Shown: positions 9,093 to 16,391 of the stretch, in pieces | Numbering within the stretch: the stretch's first letter is position 1 | How the letters are laid out: each line of letters opens with the position of its first letter | Source of the DNA: Clostridiales bacterium | Lineage (GTDB): Bacteria; Bacillota; Clostridia; Acetivibrionales; RGIG10202 | Reading direction: 5' to 3' | NCBI GenBank assembly: GCA_017961515.1 | Contig: JAGCXC010000040.1 | Coordinates: 1-39,959 of the forward strand | DNA: 39,959 nucleotides | Notes under the pieces: model-generated | What the model was told of the DNA's origin: nothing | Database searches by the model: none | What the model saw: the letters and a program-made list of their open reading frames with translations, nothing else | Made by a program: the position numbers and the translations under genes

Positions 9093-9123
9093 TTATGGAA
9101 AAAACTTGAACTTATTTCCATAA
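9093..9123. promoter_or_regulatory. Perfect inverted repeat between divergent genes (candidate operator)
   Basis: TTATGGAAA (9093-9101) and TTTCCATAA (9115-9123) form a perfect 9-bp palindrome with a 13-nt centre. It lies between the start of the CBM25-like gene (minus) and the recombinase gene (plus). It has no T run, so a regulator-binding site is more likely than a terminator. Confidence 0.45.
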
Positions 9124-9206
9124 TATAGTAAAATTTACTAGATGGTTATATTTTGCAACAACAGTAAATAGAAATTTCGATATAATATAAAAAGAGGAGA
9201 ATTAAT

Positions 9207-10052
9207 ATGGGATTTTTAGTAAATGAATATATTGATTATTTAAAAAATCAAAAGAAATTATCTAGTAGTACATTGCAATCTTATAAAAAGGATATAGAGC
9301 AATATATAGAATATCTTGATGATATGAAATGCGACGTAAAGAAGAAAACATCAAAGAGTACAATAGTAATGTATTTATTGTATTTGAAAAGTAGTAATAA
9401 AAAAACTACAACAATTTCTAGGAAGCTTGCATCGATACGATCATTTTATCAGTATTTATTAAGTATCAATTTGATAAGTGAAGATCCAACAGAATATTTG
9501 GAGTCACCTAAAATTGAAAAGAAAAAACCTGAAATTTTAACGCAAAGTGAGATAGAAAATTTGTTGAATCAACCAGAATGTACGAATCAAAAAGGAATAC
9601 GGGATAAAGCTATGCTGGAATTAATATGTGCAACAGGAATAAGGGTTAGCGAATTAACGTCACTTAATTTAGAAGATATAAATTGGGATGAGAATATAAT
9701 ATATTGCGGAAGTGATGATACCAAAAGAGCGTTATGGATTTCAAATTATGTTCTAAAATGTTTGTCAAACTATATACACAATTCACGAAATGGAGATCAA
9801 AAAGAGAGTGCTTTATTTTTAAATATTTACGGAAAAAGAATAACAAGGCAGGGTTTTTGGAAAATAATTAAATTTTATAAAAACAAAGCAAGTATAGAAA
9901 AAGATGTCACACCACATACACTAAGACATTCGTTAGCAGTTAAATTAATCAAAAGTGGCAAAAATTTGAAAGAAATAAAAAATATACTAGGATTTAAGGA
10001 TGAGTCTTCCGCTAACATATATAAAAATATGCGATTAGCGCAATTAGATTGA
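9207..10052 (+). CDS. XerC/XerD-like tyrosine recombinase
   Basis: Tyrosine recombinases cut and rejoin DNA through a covalent phosphotyrosine. The N-terminal SAM-like core-binding domain occupies about residues 1-90; the catalytic domain follows. Visible active-site residues are R146 (TGIRVSEL), K173, H237 and R240 (HTLRH), and Y272. The usual second His/Trp position reads Phe (LGF, residue 263), which is atypical and may reduce activity. The length (281 aa) is slightly below XerD (about 298). The SD is AGAGGAG, 7-8 nt upstream. It is not flanked by phage genes, so I cannot tell housekeeping Xer from an element-borne copy. Confidence 0.88.
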   Translation: MGFLVNEYIDYLKNQKKLSSSTLQSYKKDIEQYIEYLDDMKCDVKKKTSKSTIVMYLLYLKSSNKKTTTISRKLASIRSFYQYLLSINLISEDPTEYLESPKIEKKKPEILTQSEIENLLNQPECTNQKGIRDKAMLELICATGIRVSELTSLNLEDINWDENIIYCGSDDTKRALWISNYVLKCLSNYIHNSRNGDQKESALFLNIYGKRITRQGFWKIIKFYKNKASIEKDVTPHTLRHSLAVKLIKSGKNLKEIKNILGFKDESSANIYKNMRLAQLD

Positions 10053-10195
10053 AGTATATACAATAATAGCTTACATTAGTTTGATTTTTAAATTGAATAT
10101 GATCACCATAAATAAAATATTTTTACAGTAATCATAAAAAAATATTAATAACAATAATAAACAAACTAATTTTATGAGAATATTATTATATATAC

Positions 10196-10224
10196 TTGAT
10201 AATAATGTAAATAAGTTGTATAAT
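10196..10224 (+). promoter_or_regulatory. Sigma-A promoter of glmM-glmS
   Basis: TTGATA (10196-10201), 17-nt spacer, TATAAT (10219-10224). It lies 65 nt before the glmM start. The rest of the gap 10053-10195 is AT-rich with nothing recognisable. Confidence 0.75.
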
Positions 10225-10289
10225 AGCATACGGTATCAGAAACAAGGTATCAAGAGATCGAAGTTTTTTGAGAGCTTAAAGGAGGAGAA

Positions 10290-11639
10290 ATGAGCAGATT
10301 ATTTGGCACAGACGGAGTAAGAGGGATTGTAGACAAAGAATTAACAAAAGATTTAGCATATAGATTGGGAATAGCAGGGGCAAGAGTTTTAGCAAGAAGT
10401 TCTAGGCCTAAAATTTTGATAGGCTGTGATACCAGGATATCGTGTGGCATGTTGTGTGATGCATTAGTTGCAGGAATAGAGGAGGAAGGTGGAGTTGCAG
10501 TTGTTTTAGGAGTTATACCAACTCCAGCAGTTGCAGTTTTAACAAGGTTGTATGAGGCAGATGCGGCTATTATGATATCAGCTTCACATAATCCGTATGA
10601 GTTTAATGGCATAAAGTTTTTTGATAGAAATGGCTATAAATTATCGGATGATGTGGAAGATAAGATCGAGCAAGAAGTTTTAGCTATGAAAGAAGAGTTT
10701 AGCAATAGGAGTGTTAGAATAAAAAGATGTGATGGTGCAGAAGGAGATTATTTGAATTATATAAGGGGAGTAACAGATGTTTCATTGGATGGTCTTAATA
10801 TAGTGTTAGACTGTGCTAATGGTGCGGCATCTAATTTAGCGCCGAGATTGTTTGAAGGTTTAGGTGCGAACGTATTTGTGATACATAATACTCCTAATGG
10901 AACAAACATAAATAAAGAATGTGGTTCAACACATATAGAGAGTTTACAAGAGGAGGTCTTGCTAAGGAATGCAGATATAGGTTTTGCATTTGATGGAGAC
11001 GCAGATAGAGTTCTTGCAGTTGATGAAAAAGGGGAAGTATTAGATGGTGACAAAATATTAGCTGTTATAGGAAGTTATATGAAGTCAGAAGGTAAGCTTA
11101 AGAATAACACGATAGTTGTTACAATTATGAGTAATCTAGGTTTTGATGTTATGGCAAGACAGAAGGGTATAAATGTTGCAAAAACAAAAGTTGGAGACAG
11201 ATATGTTTTAGAGAAAATGTTGCAAGACGGATATGAAATAGGTGGTGAGCAGTCTGGGCATGTCATATTATTAAAATATAACACGACTGGTGATGGGATG
11301 CTAACAGCGATAAAATTTTTAGAAGTTTTGAAAGCTTCAAAAGAGAAGTGTTCCAAGCTTGCTGGTATAATGGAGTCATATCCTCAGGTGTTAAAGAATG
11401 CAAGGGTTAAGAATGAGAATAAACGTAAGTGCTTAGAAGATGAATTTATAAAAAATATGTGCAAAGAATTAGAAGATGAGTTTAAAATGGAAGGAAGAGT
11501 GGTTATAAGGCCTTCTGGAACAGAGCCATTGATTCGGGTAATGATAGAAGGAAAAGATGAAGAGTATATAAATGAAAAAGCTATCATGTTAGCTGCAGAG
11601 ATAGAAAAAAGAGGAGGAAGCGATACCTATTATGTATGA
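10290..11639 (+). CDS. glmM: Phosphoglucosamine mutase
   Basis: GlmM converts glucosamine-6-phosphate to glucosamine-1-phosphate on the way to UDP-GlcNAc for peptidoglycan. All four phosphohexomutase domains are present. The N-terminal FGTDGVRG motif, the phosphoserine loop ISASHNP with S99, the metal loop DGDADR (D235, D237, D239), the sugar loop GGEQSGH and the phosphate loop RPSGTEPLIRV are intact. The length of 449 residues is normal. The start is ATG 10290 behind AAAGGAGGAG. glmS follows after 53 nt, so the pair supplies consecutive steps of amino-sugar synthesis. Confidence 0.97.
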   Translation: MSRLFGTDGVRGIVDKELTKDLAYRLGIAGARVLARSSRPKILIGCDTRISCGMLCDALVAGIEEEGGVAVVLGVIPTPAVAVLTRLYEADAAIMISASHNPYEFNGIKFFDRNGYKLSDDVEDKIEQEVLAMKEEFSNRSVRIKRCDGAEGDYLNYIRGVTDVSLDGLNIVLDCANGAASNLAPRLFEGLGANVFVIHNTPNGTNINKECGSTHIESLQEEVLLRNADIGFAFDGDADRVLAVDEKGEVLDGDKILAVIGSYMKSEGKLKNNTIVVTIMSNLGFDVMARQKGINVAKTKVGDRYVLEKMLQDGYEIGGEQSGHVILLKYNTTGDGMLTAIKFLEVLKASKEKCSKLAGIMESYPQVLKNARVKNENKRKCLEDEFIKNMCKELEDEFKMEGRVVIRPSGTEPLIRVMIEGKDEEYINEKAIMLAAEIEKRGGSDTYYV

Positions 11640-11692
11640 ATATAGTAGGGTCTAAAAATATAGTAAAGATTTGATGAAGCGAGGTTAGAAAA

Positions 11693-13516
11693 ATGTGCGG
11701 AATAGTTGGTTACATAGGTGGTAGAAATGCAGCACAAGTGTTAGTTAACGGATTGAAGAAGCTTGAATATAGAGGATATGATTCAGCTGGTATTGCATTA
11801 TTTGAAAACAATCAAATTAATGTTGTCAAGTGTAAGGGCAGGTTGAGTTCTCTAGAGGAAAAGATAAGTGTAATTAATCCTATAGGTAATATAGGCATTG
11901 GTCATACTAGATGGGCTACGCATGGAGAACCTAATGATATAAATTCCCATCCGCATGTCAGTCATTCGGGGAATCTTGCAGTTGTACATAATGGGATTGT
12001 GGAGAATTATATAAAATTGAAAGGATTTTTGCAAGCAAAGGGGTATGAGTTTGTGTCTGATACGGACACAGAGGTTTTTGCGCATCTTATAGAATATTAT
12101 TATAAAGGTGATTTGTTGGATGCTGTTATAAAATCTGTTAGTGAAGTAGAGGGATCATATGCCTTAGGTGTAATCTGTAAAGATAATCCTGATGAGTTTG
12201 TAGCCGCTAGAAAAGATAGTCCACTTATAGTTGGCCTTGGGAATAAGGAAAACTTTATAGCTTCAGATATTCCAGCCATACTAGAGTACACCAGGGATAT
12301 ATACATATTAGAAGATAAAGAAATAGTTTCATTAAAGAGAGACTCTGTAAATGTTTTTGATATACATGGTATGCCAGTAAAGAAAGAGGTGTTTCATGTT
12401 AATTGGGATGTTACAGCAGCTCAAAAGTCAGGCTATGAATATTTCATGATGAAGGAGATTTGTGAAGAGCCTAAAGTGATAAGGGATACTGTAAATCCTA
12501 GGATTATTAATGGGGAAATTTCACTAAATGAGATTTCAATAACGAAAGATATTTTAAGAAGGATTGAGAAGATAGATATTGTAGCATGTGGTACAGCTTA
12601 TCATGCGGGAATAGTTGGCAAGTATATAATAGAAGATATTGCTAGAATTCCTGTACAAGTAGATGTTGCATCTGAGTTTAGATATAGAAATCCTCTGGTT
12701 ACAAATAAGAATCTTGTTATAATTATAAGTCAGTCTGGTGAAACAATAGATACTTTGTTTGCGTTAAGAGAAGCTAAAAAGAGAGGAGCTAGAATTTTAT
12801 CCATAGTAAATGTTGTGGGAAGTTCTATAGCAAGAGAGTCAGATGACATAATTTATACGTTGGCTGGACCTGAAATTGCAGTAGCGTCTACAAAGGCGTA
12901 TAATGCTCAATTATCTGCATTATATCTACTTGCGTTAGATTTTGCAAAGAAAAAAGAGTGTATATCAAACGATGTCTACGCGGCTTATATAAATGAGTTA
13001 AGAAAGTTACCCCAGATGGTAGACAATACACTAAAGTTTAAAGACAGGATACAAAAATTTGTTGCGTCTCATTACAATGTAAAAAATATTTTCTTTATAG
13101 GAAGAGGTTTAGATTATGCGCTTTCAATGGAGGGATCACTAAAATTAAAAGAGATTTCGTATATACATTCTGAAGCTTATGCTGGAGGAGAGTTGAAGCA
13201 CGGACCTATTGCATTGATTGAGAAAGGAACATTAGTTGTATGTCCTTTAACTCAAGATGCTTTGAAAGAGAAAATGATTAGTAATATATTGGAAGTAAAA
13301 GCAAGAGGTGCGGTTGTATTGGCTATAACTCAGAAGAAAAATAAAGATGTGGAAGATATAGCTGATGTTGTAATTAATATAGATGATGTAGATCCTTTTG
13401 TAGCACCGATACTTGCTGTAACACCATTGCAGTTATTCGCTTATTATATGGCTGTTGCGAAAGGTTGCGATGTTGACAAACCAAGAAATTTGGCTAAGAG
13501 TGTTACTGTAGAATAG
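11693..13516 (+). CDS. glmS: Glutamine-fructose-6-phosphate aminotransferase (isomerizing)
   Basis: GlmS makes glucosamine-6-phosphate from fructose-6-phosphate and glutamine, the step before GlmM. The protein starts MCGIVGYIG, so the catalytic Cys becomes N-terminal after Met removal. The glutaminase domain (about 1-215, with EYRGYDSAG, HTRWATHG and the DTE region) is followed by two SIS sugar-isomerase domains (for example SQSGETIDT). The C-terminus ends DKPRNLAKSVTVE, as in the family. Length 607 is normal. The spacer to glmM (53 nt) is too short for a glmS ribozyme, so that common Gram-positive control is absent here. No clear terminator follows. Confidence 0.97.
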   Translation: MCGIVGYIGGRNAAQVLVNGLKKLEYRGYDSAGIALFENNQINVVKCKGRLSSLEEKISVINPIGNIGIGHTRWATHGEPNDINSHPHVSHSGNLAVVHNGIVENYIKLKGFLQAKGYEFVSDTDTEVFAHLIEYYYKGDLLDAVIKSVSEVEGSYALGVICKDNPDEFVAARKDSPLIVGLGNKENFIASDIPAILEYTRDIYILEDKEIVSLKRDSVNVFDIHGMPVKKEVFHVNWDVTAAQKSGYEYFMMKEICEEPKVIRDTVNPRIINGEISLNEISITKDILRRIEKIDIVACGTAYHAGIVGKYIIEDIARIPVQVDVASEFRYRNPLVTNKNLVIIISQSGETIDTLFALREAKKRGARILSIVNVVGSSIARESDDIIYTLAGPEIAVASTKAYNAQLSALYLLALDFAKKKECISNDVYAAYINELRKLPQMVDNTLKFKDRIQKFVASHYNVKNIFFIGRGLDYALSMEGSLKLKEISYIHSEAYAGGELKHGPIALIEKGTLVVCPLTQDALKEKMISNILEVKARGAVVLAITQKKNKDVEDIADVVINIDDVDPFVAPILAVTPLQLFAYYMAVAKGCDVDKPRNLAKSVTVE

Positions 13517-13533
13517 GTAGATATGTATAAGTA

Positions 13534-13561
13534 TTGATTTTCATAAAATAACTTTTATATA
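13534..13561 (+). promoter_or_regulatory. Possible promoter before the membrane ankyrin gene
   Basis: TTGATT (13534-13539), 16 nt, TATATA (13556-13561). The match is imperfect; read-through from glmS is an alternative. Confidence 0.3.
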
Positions 13562-13638
13562 CGGTTATAGCTGTGGTATATAGGCCTGAGTGGAAGTAAA
13601 GTCTACAGGGGAGGATGTGTAGAGGTATAAAAAAGATA

Positions 13639-14889
13639 ATGGCGTATTGTATAAGAAAGTCTGGAGAAGCAATAATTAAAGGATTGTGTAATGGAGAAGT
13701 TATTAATGGATTGTATAGTCTATTAATAGTGTATGCTTGTTTCAATATTTTTTTTATGGCGTTTGTTTGTCATTTGATTTTAAGTTTTAGTTCTGAATTT
13801 TTAATTACTATGAGATTGCCGCTTTTGATGAGATTTTCTCGTAGTGGAAATATAACAATAGTTAAGCTGCTATTGAAGTTTGGGTTTGATCCTAACATAG
13901 AGTTTATGGATAAGACAATTTTAATAGAGGTTATCGAGTCTAAATATATGGATGTGAAAGATAAAGTTAATATGCTTAGGTTGTTGATAGATAATGGGGC
14001 AGATGTTAATAAAAAAGTTAGATATGAAGGAGGAGATGTTCCCATTATTATTGCGTGTAGACAGATGGAAATTGAAGTAATAAGGCTTTTAATTGAAAGT
14101 GGGGCTAACGTTAATTATGTTGATGCACTTGATGAATCTGTTTTGATGAAAGCTTGTAGAATAAGATGTTTTAAGGTAGTAAAGATTTTAGTTGAACATG
14201 GAGCGGATGTGAATTATATTGATGCAGGCGGTAGATCTATTTTAATGGAAGCTTGCGGAAAATGTAGCTTGGAAATGGTAAAATTTTTAGTTGAGAGTGG
14301 GGCTAATGTCAGTTGTAGAAACAATTATAGTTTAAAGATAGCTTGTTGGAATGAAGTATACGATGTGGCAAAATATCTTATTTGTAAAGGAATACATTTG
14401 GAATACAACGATATGCCGTTACTTTTTGTAAACATGCCTCAAATAGAACCTAGAATGTTATGTACTATGTTTGATGGTAATGAAACTGAACTAGGTAAGT
14501 TAATGGAGGATTATTGGAAAGAGAATAGAGTAAGTAGTAACAGTTATTTCGATGAAGAGATAAAATCTATAGAATTTTCATATATATTAAAGAAGCATGT
14601 ATTACCTAAAATAGAAAATATATGTAATGATCTAAAAGATGATATAAAAATTCAAGAGAATTTAAAACAACATGTCTTAGGACATGACGAGGAGAAATTA
14701 AATTTAAAGCGAGATAAATTAAATAATTTTATTTTGATAAAGAAGAAAATTTATAAATTTATAGATATGTCGAATCAGCAATTAAATTATAAAATTATTC
14801 GATTTATAAATATATCCAAAAGAATCAAACTAGAGAGAGTGGGGACAAGCAGTTGTAGCAAAGATATAAATTTTGGATATAAGAATTAA
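13639..14889 (+). CDS. Membrane-anchored ankyrin-repeat protein
   Basis: The first 25 residues are followed by a strong hydrophobic segment (about residues 26-45, rich in I, V, F). About six ankyrin repeats follow (about 65-270), with the typical RLLIESGANVNYVDA and LMKACR patterns. A non-repeated, helical, charged C-terminal part (about 290-416) ends in a basic, serine/cysteine tail. Topology suggests a membrane tether with repeats facing the cytoplasm or the outside. ATG 13639 is preferred: an in-frame ATG at 13615 immediately abuts GGGGAGG (13608-13614) with zero spacing, while AGAGGT lies 12 nt before 13639. The longer form (424 aa) cannot be excluded. It is the second of four ankyrin genes here. 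Confidence 0.85.
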   Translation: MAYCIRKSGEAIIKGLCNGEVINGLYSLLIVYACFNIFFMAFVCHLILSFSSEFLITMRLPLLMRFSRSGNITIVKLLLKFGFDPNIEFMDKTILIEVIESKYMDVKDKVNMLRLLIDNGADVNKKVRYEGGDVPIIIACRQMEIEVIRLLIESGANVNYVDALDESVLMKACRIRCFKVVKILVEHGADVNYIDAGGRSILMEACGKCSLEMVKFLVESGANVSCRNNYSLKIACWNEVYDVAKYLICKGIHLEYNDMPLLFVNMPQIEPRMLCTMFDGNETELGKLMEDYWKENRVSSNSYFDEEIKSIEFSYILKKHVLPKIENICNDLKDDIKIQENLKQHVLGHDEEKLNLKRDKLNNFILIKKKIYKFIDMSNQQLNYKIIRFINISKRIKLERVGTSSCSKDINFGYKN

Positions 14890-15074
14890 AGGTAGTTATA
14901 TAAAATAAATGATACACCAGAAATGAAAACTACAATTATTATATCTGATAATGTGTCTAAAGCCTCTAAGGTTTGCCCCGTATACTGCACAATATAGTTT
15001 TTAGCAACCAACAACAAATTATTGAGAGTGTTTATATCGTCTTGCATAAAGGGTTTTCTTTTTAAAAAAAACAT
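14886..15074 (-). CDS. Possible small membrane protein (62 aa)
   Basis: The frame encodes a short polar region and a C-terminal hydrophobic helix (about residues 44-60). It overlaps the end of the ankyrin gene by 4 nt, tail to tail. No SD is visible before the first ATG or the alternative ATG at residue 10. A hairpin separates it from the bacteriocin-type genes upstream. It could be a third member of that locus or a chance frame. Confidence 0.3.
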   Translation of the reverse strand: MFFLKRKPFMQDDINTLNNLLLVAKNYIVQYTGQTLEALDTLSDIIIVVFISGVSFILYNYL

Positions 15075-15120
15075 GATTTTTTTAGATATAATATTTGTAT
15101 TAGCAAAGTTTAAGAAAAGG

Positions 15121-15152
15121 TGTTGATGTCGGGTGAAAGCCCAACATCAACA
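15121..15152 (-). terminator. Strong hairpin ending the bacteriocin-type locus
   Basis: TGTTGATGTCGGG (15121-15133) pairs with CCCAACATCAACA (15140-15152) with a single mismatch and a 6-nt loop. On the minus strand it is followed by a moderately T-rich tail (CCTTTTCTT). Confidence 0.65.
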
Positions 15153-15160
15153 AAATTTAA

Positions 15161-15424
15161 TTATTTTTTAATATTAAAACTTAAATTTATAGTACTTACA
15201 CCCAATAGGATTCCACTCAAAGGTAATAAACTTGTAACTCGTTTTGTGGTGAATGCATATATATAAAAACCAACCATAACAAGCGCCAATATACCGTACA
15301 TAATAGAAAGAGATTTATATTTGACTGTTTTATCTATAAATATAAGTTTAATTGCATTTAACGCATGAGATAAACATATAGTTCCCATAGTTAAAGTTAT
15401 TGCCCAAAATAAGGAATTATCCAT
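15161..15424 (-). CDS. Three-segment membrane protein, candidate bacteriocin immunity protein
   Basis: The 87-residue protein has three predicted membrane segments (about residues 6-28, 38-57 and 63-82). It starts 19 nt after the stop of the double-glycine peptide gene, so the two are surely co-transcribed. ATG 15424 has AGGAGG 8 nt upstream; the in-frame GTG at 15433 overlaps that SD and is rejected. Small hydrophobic proteins directly downstream of class II bacteriocin genes usually confer self-protection, which is why I suggest immunity. I do not recognise a specific family. Confidence 0.6.
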   Translation of the reverse strand: MDNSLFWAITLTMGTICLSHALNAIKLIFIDKTVKYKSLSIMYGILALVMVGFYIYAFTTKRVTSLLPLSGILLGVSTINLSFNIKK

Positions 15425-15443
15425 AGTAAACACCTCCTAACAA

Positions 15444-15668
15444 TTACTTAATTACTTTGTAAACGCCGTCTATGAAGAGAAAAGTTCCAATTGCGCCAAT
15501 AAATGCAACACTTGCGGGGGTAGCGACTAATGTAGCAATCGGCGCAACGCATGTTGCAAGAATAGCTCCTGTACCTACTTCTGCAACAGCAATATTAGAA
15601 TTTGAACCTCCATTAATTGAAAGCATTTCAGTGTCTTTTAAAGTACAAAATTTGGCATATTCTTTCAT
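15444..15668 (-). CDS. Double-glycine-leader class II bacteriocin-like peptide precursor
   Basis: The 74-residue product has a 21-residue polar leader ending LSINGG, the classic double-glycine signal cut by peptidase-containing ABC exporters. The leader also has the usual hydrophobic spacing (F7, L10, M15, L16, I18 pattern). The mature part is hydrophobic, rich in A, G, V, I and T, with small-residue motifs (GTGA, GAIGT) and a C-terminal basic KVIK. This resembles Blp-type or two-peptide bacteriocins. The SD is AAGGAG, 7-8 nt from the ATG. No exporter/peptidase or second peptide is visible within the window, so processing would need a system elsewhere. Confidence 0.65.
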   Translation of the reverse strand: MKEYAKFCTLKDTEMLSINGGSNSNIAVAEVGTGAILATCVAPIATLVATPASVAFIGAIGTFLFIDGVYKVIK

Positions 15669-15734
15669 AACATCACTCCTTATTCTTAAGATTACATTTT
15701 ATTTATAACTAAGATAAACAACAAATACACTGGT

Positions 15735-15763
15735 ATAATATATTAAAAATAACATTAACGCAA
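15735..15763 (-). promoter_or_regulatory. Sigma-A-like promoter of the bacteriocin-type locus
   Basis: On the minus strand, TTGCGT (15763-15758), 17-nt spacer, TATTAT (15740-15735). It lies about 67 nt before the peptide start codon. Confidence 0.5.
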
Positions 15764-15883
15764 ACATAAAAAATGCTATTTTTAATAAAATATGTTAAAT
15801 TTTCTCAAATTATCTCAATAAAAGCCAAGTTTTCTCCAAATTTTTACAAATAAAAAAATGTTTGAATTTAAAACAACAAAAAA

Positions 15884-15912
15884 TTGACAAAAAACAAAAA
15901 ACATGATAGCAT
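15884..15912 (+). promoter_or_regulatory. Sigma-A-like promoter of the PspC-spoIIP run
   Basis: TTGACA (15884-15889), 17-nt spacer, TAGCAT (15907-15912). The PspC gene starts 36 nt downstream. Confidence 0.5.
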
Positions 15913-15948
15913 ATGTATATGAATTTTGGAAGATAGGAAGGTGATACT

Positions 15949-16329
15949 ATGAAAAAGTTTTACAGATCCAGTAGCAACAAAAAGATTTTTGGTGTATGTG
16001 GAGGCATAGGGGATGTATTAGGAATAGATCCTACAATAATAAGAGTAGTTTGGGCTGCAGGAGCTTTGTTATTTGGAATAGGAATTGTTTTATACATTTT
16101 AGCAGCTTTGATCCTTAAAAAAAATAATATTGAAGTTATAAATTGTGATGTTAAGAAACTTTATAGATCTAAAACAGATAAAATAATATTTGGTGTATGT
16201 GGAGGCATAGCAGAGTATTTAGATGTTGATCCGTTTATTGTAAGATTTATGTTTATAGTAAGTGTTTTATGTTTTGGATACGGGATTTTAACCTATCTAG
16301 TAGCGGCATTTATAATAAAATATAAATAA
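15949..16329 (+). CDS. Tandem PspC-domain membrane protein
   Basis: Two complete PspC domains are fused head to tail (about residues 1-60 and 67-126). Each has the KK(F/L)YRS, IFGVCGGI, D(P)(T/F)I(I/V)R core and a hydrophobic helix. PspC domains belong to phage-shock and envelope-stress membrane proteins; single-domain copies are the usual small Firmicute form. The second domain probably arose by internal duplication, as the near-identical GVCGGI blocks show. The SD GGAAGGTG lies 7 nt before ATG. It heads a plus-strand run including spoIIP, suggesting an envelope-related role. Confidence 0.9.
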   Translation: MKKFYRSSSNKKIFGVCGGIGDVLGIDPTIIRVVWAAGALLFGIGIVLYILAALILKKNNIEVINCDVKKLYRSKTDKIIFGVCGGIAEYLDVDPFIVRFMFIVSVLCFGYGILTYLVAAFIIKYK

Positions 16330-16334
16330 GAATA

Positions 16335-16380
16335 TTCTTTTCTTTGTGATAATATAAATATACTATCACAAGGGAAAGGA
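16335..16380 (+). promoter_or_regulatory. Hairpin sequestering the spoIIP ribosome binding site
   Basis: The 17-nt arm 16335-16351 (TTCTTTTCTTTGTGATA) pairs over its full length with 16364-16380 (TATCACAAGGGAAAGGA) using three G-U pairs and a 12-nt loop. The right arm contains the SD (GGGAAAGGA) of spoIIP. No T run follows, so a terminator for the PspC gene is less likely than translational control. Confidence 0.5.
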
Positions 16381-16391
16381 CGAATGAAAAG

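Noticed and set aside
9207..10052. Recombinase as the integrase of a prophage or integrative element
   Set aside because: No phage, conjugation or attachment-site features flank it; the neighbours are ordinary chromosomal genes.
11640..11692. Possible glmS ribozyme before glmS
   Set aside because: The gap is only 53 nt, too short for the ribozyme, and shows no matching core.
15472..15708. Plus-strand open frame of 78 codons opposite the bacteriocin-type peptide
   Set aside because: No SD on that strand, while the minus-strand frame has a good SD, a promoter and a double-glycine leader.
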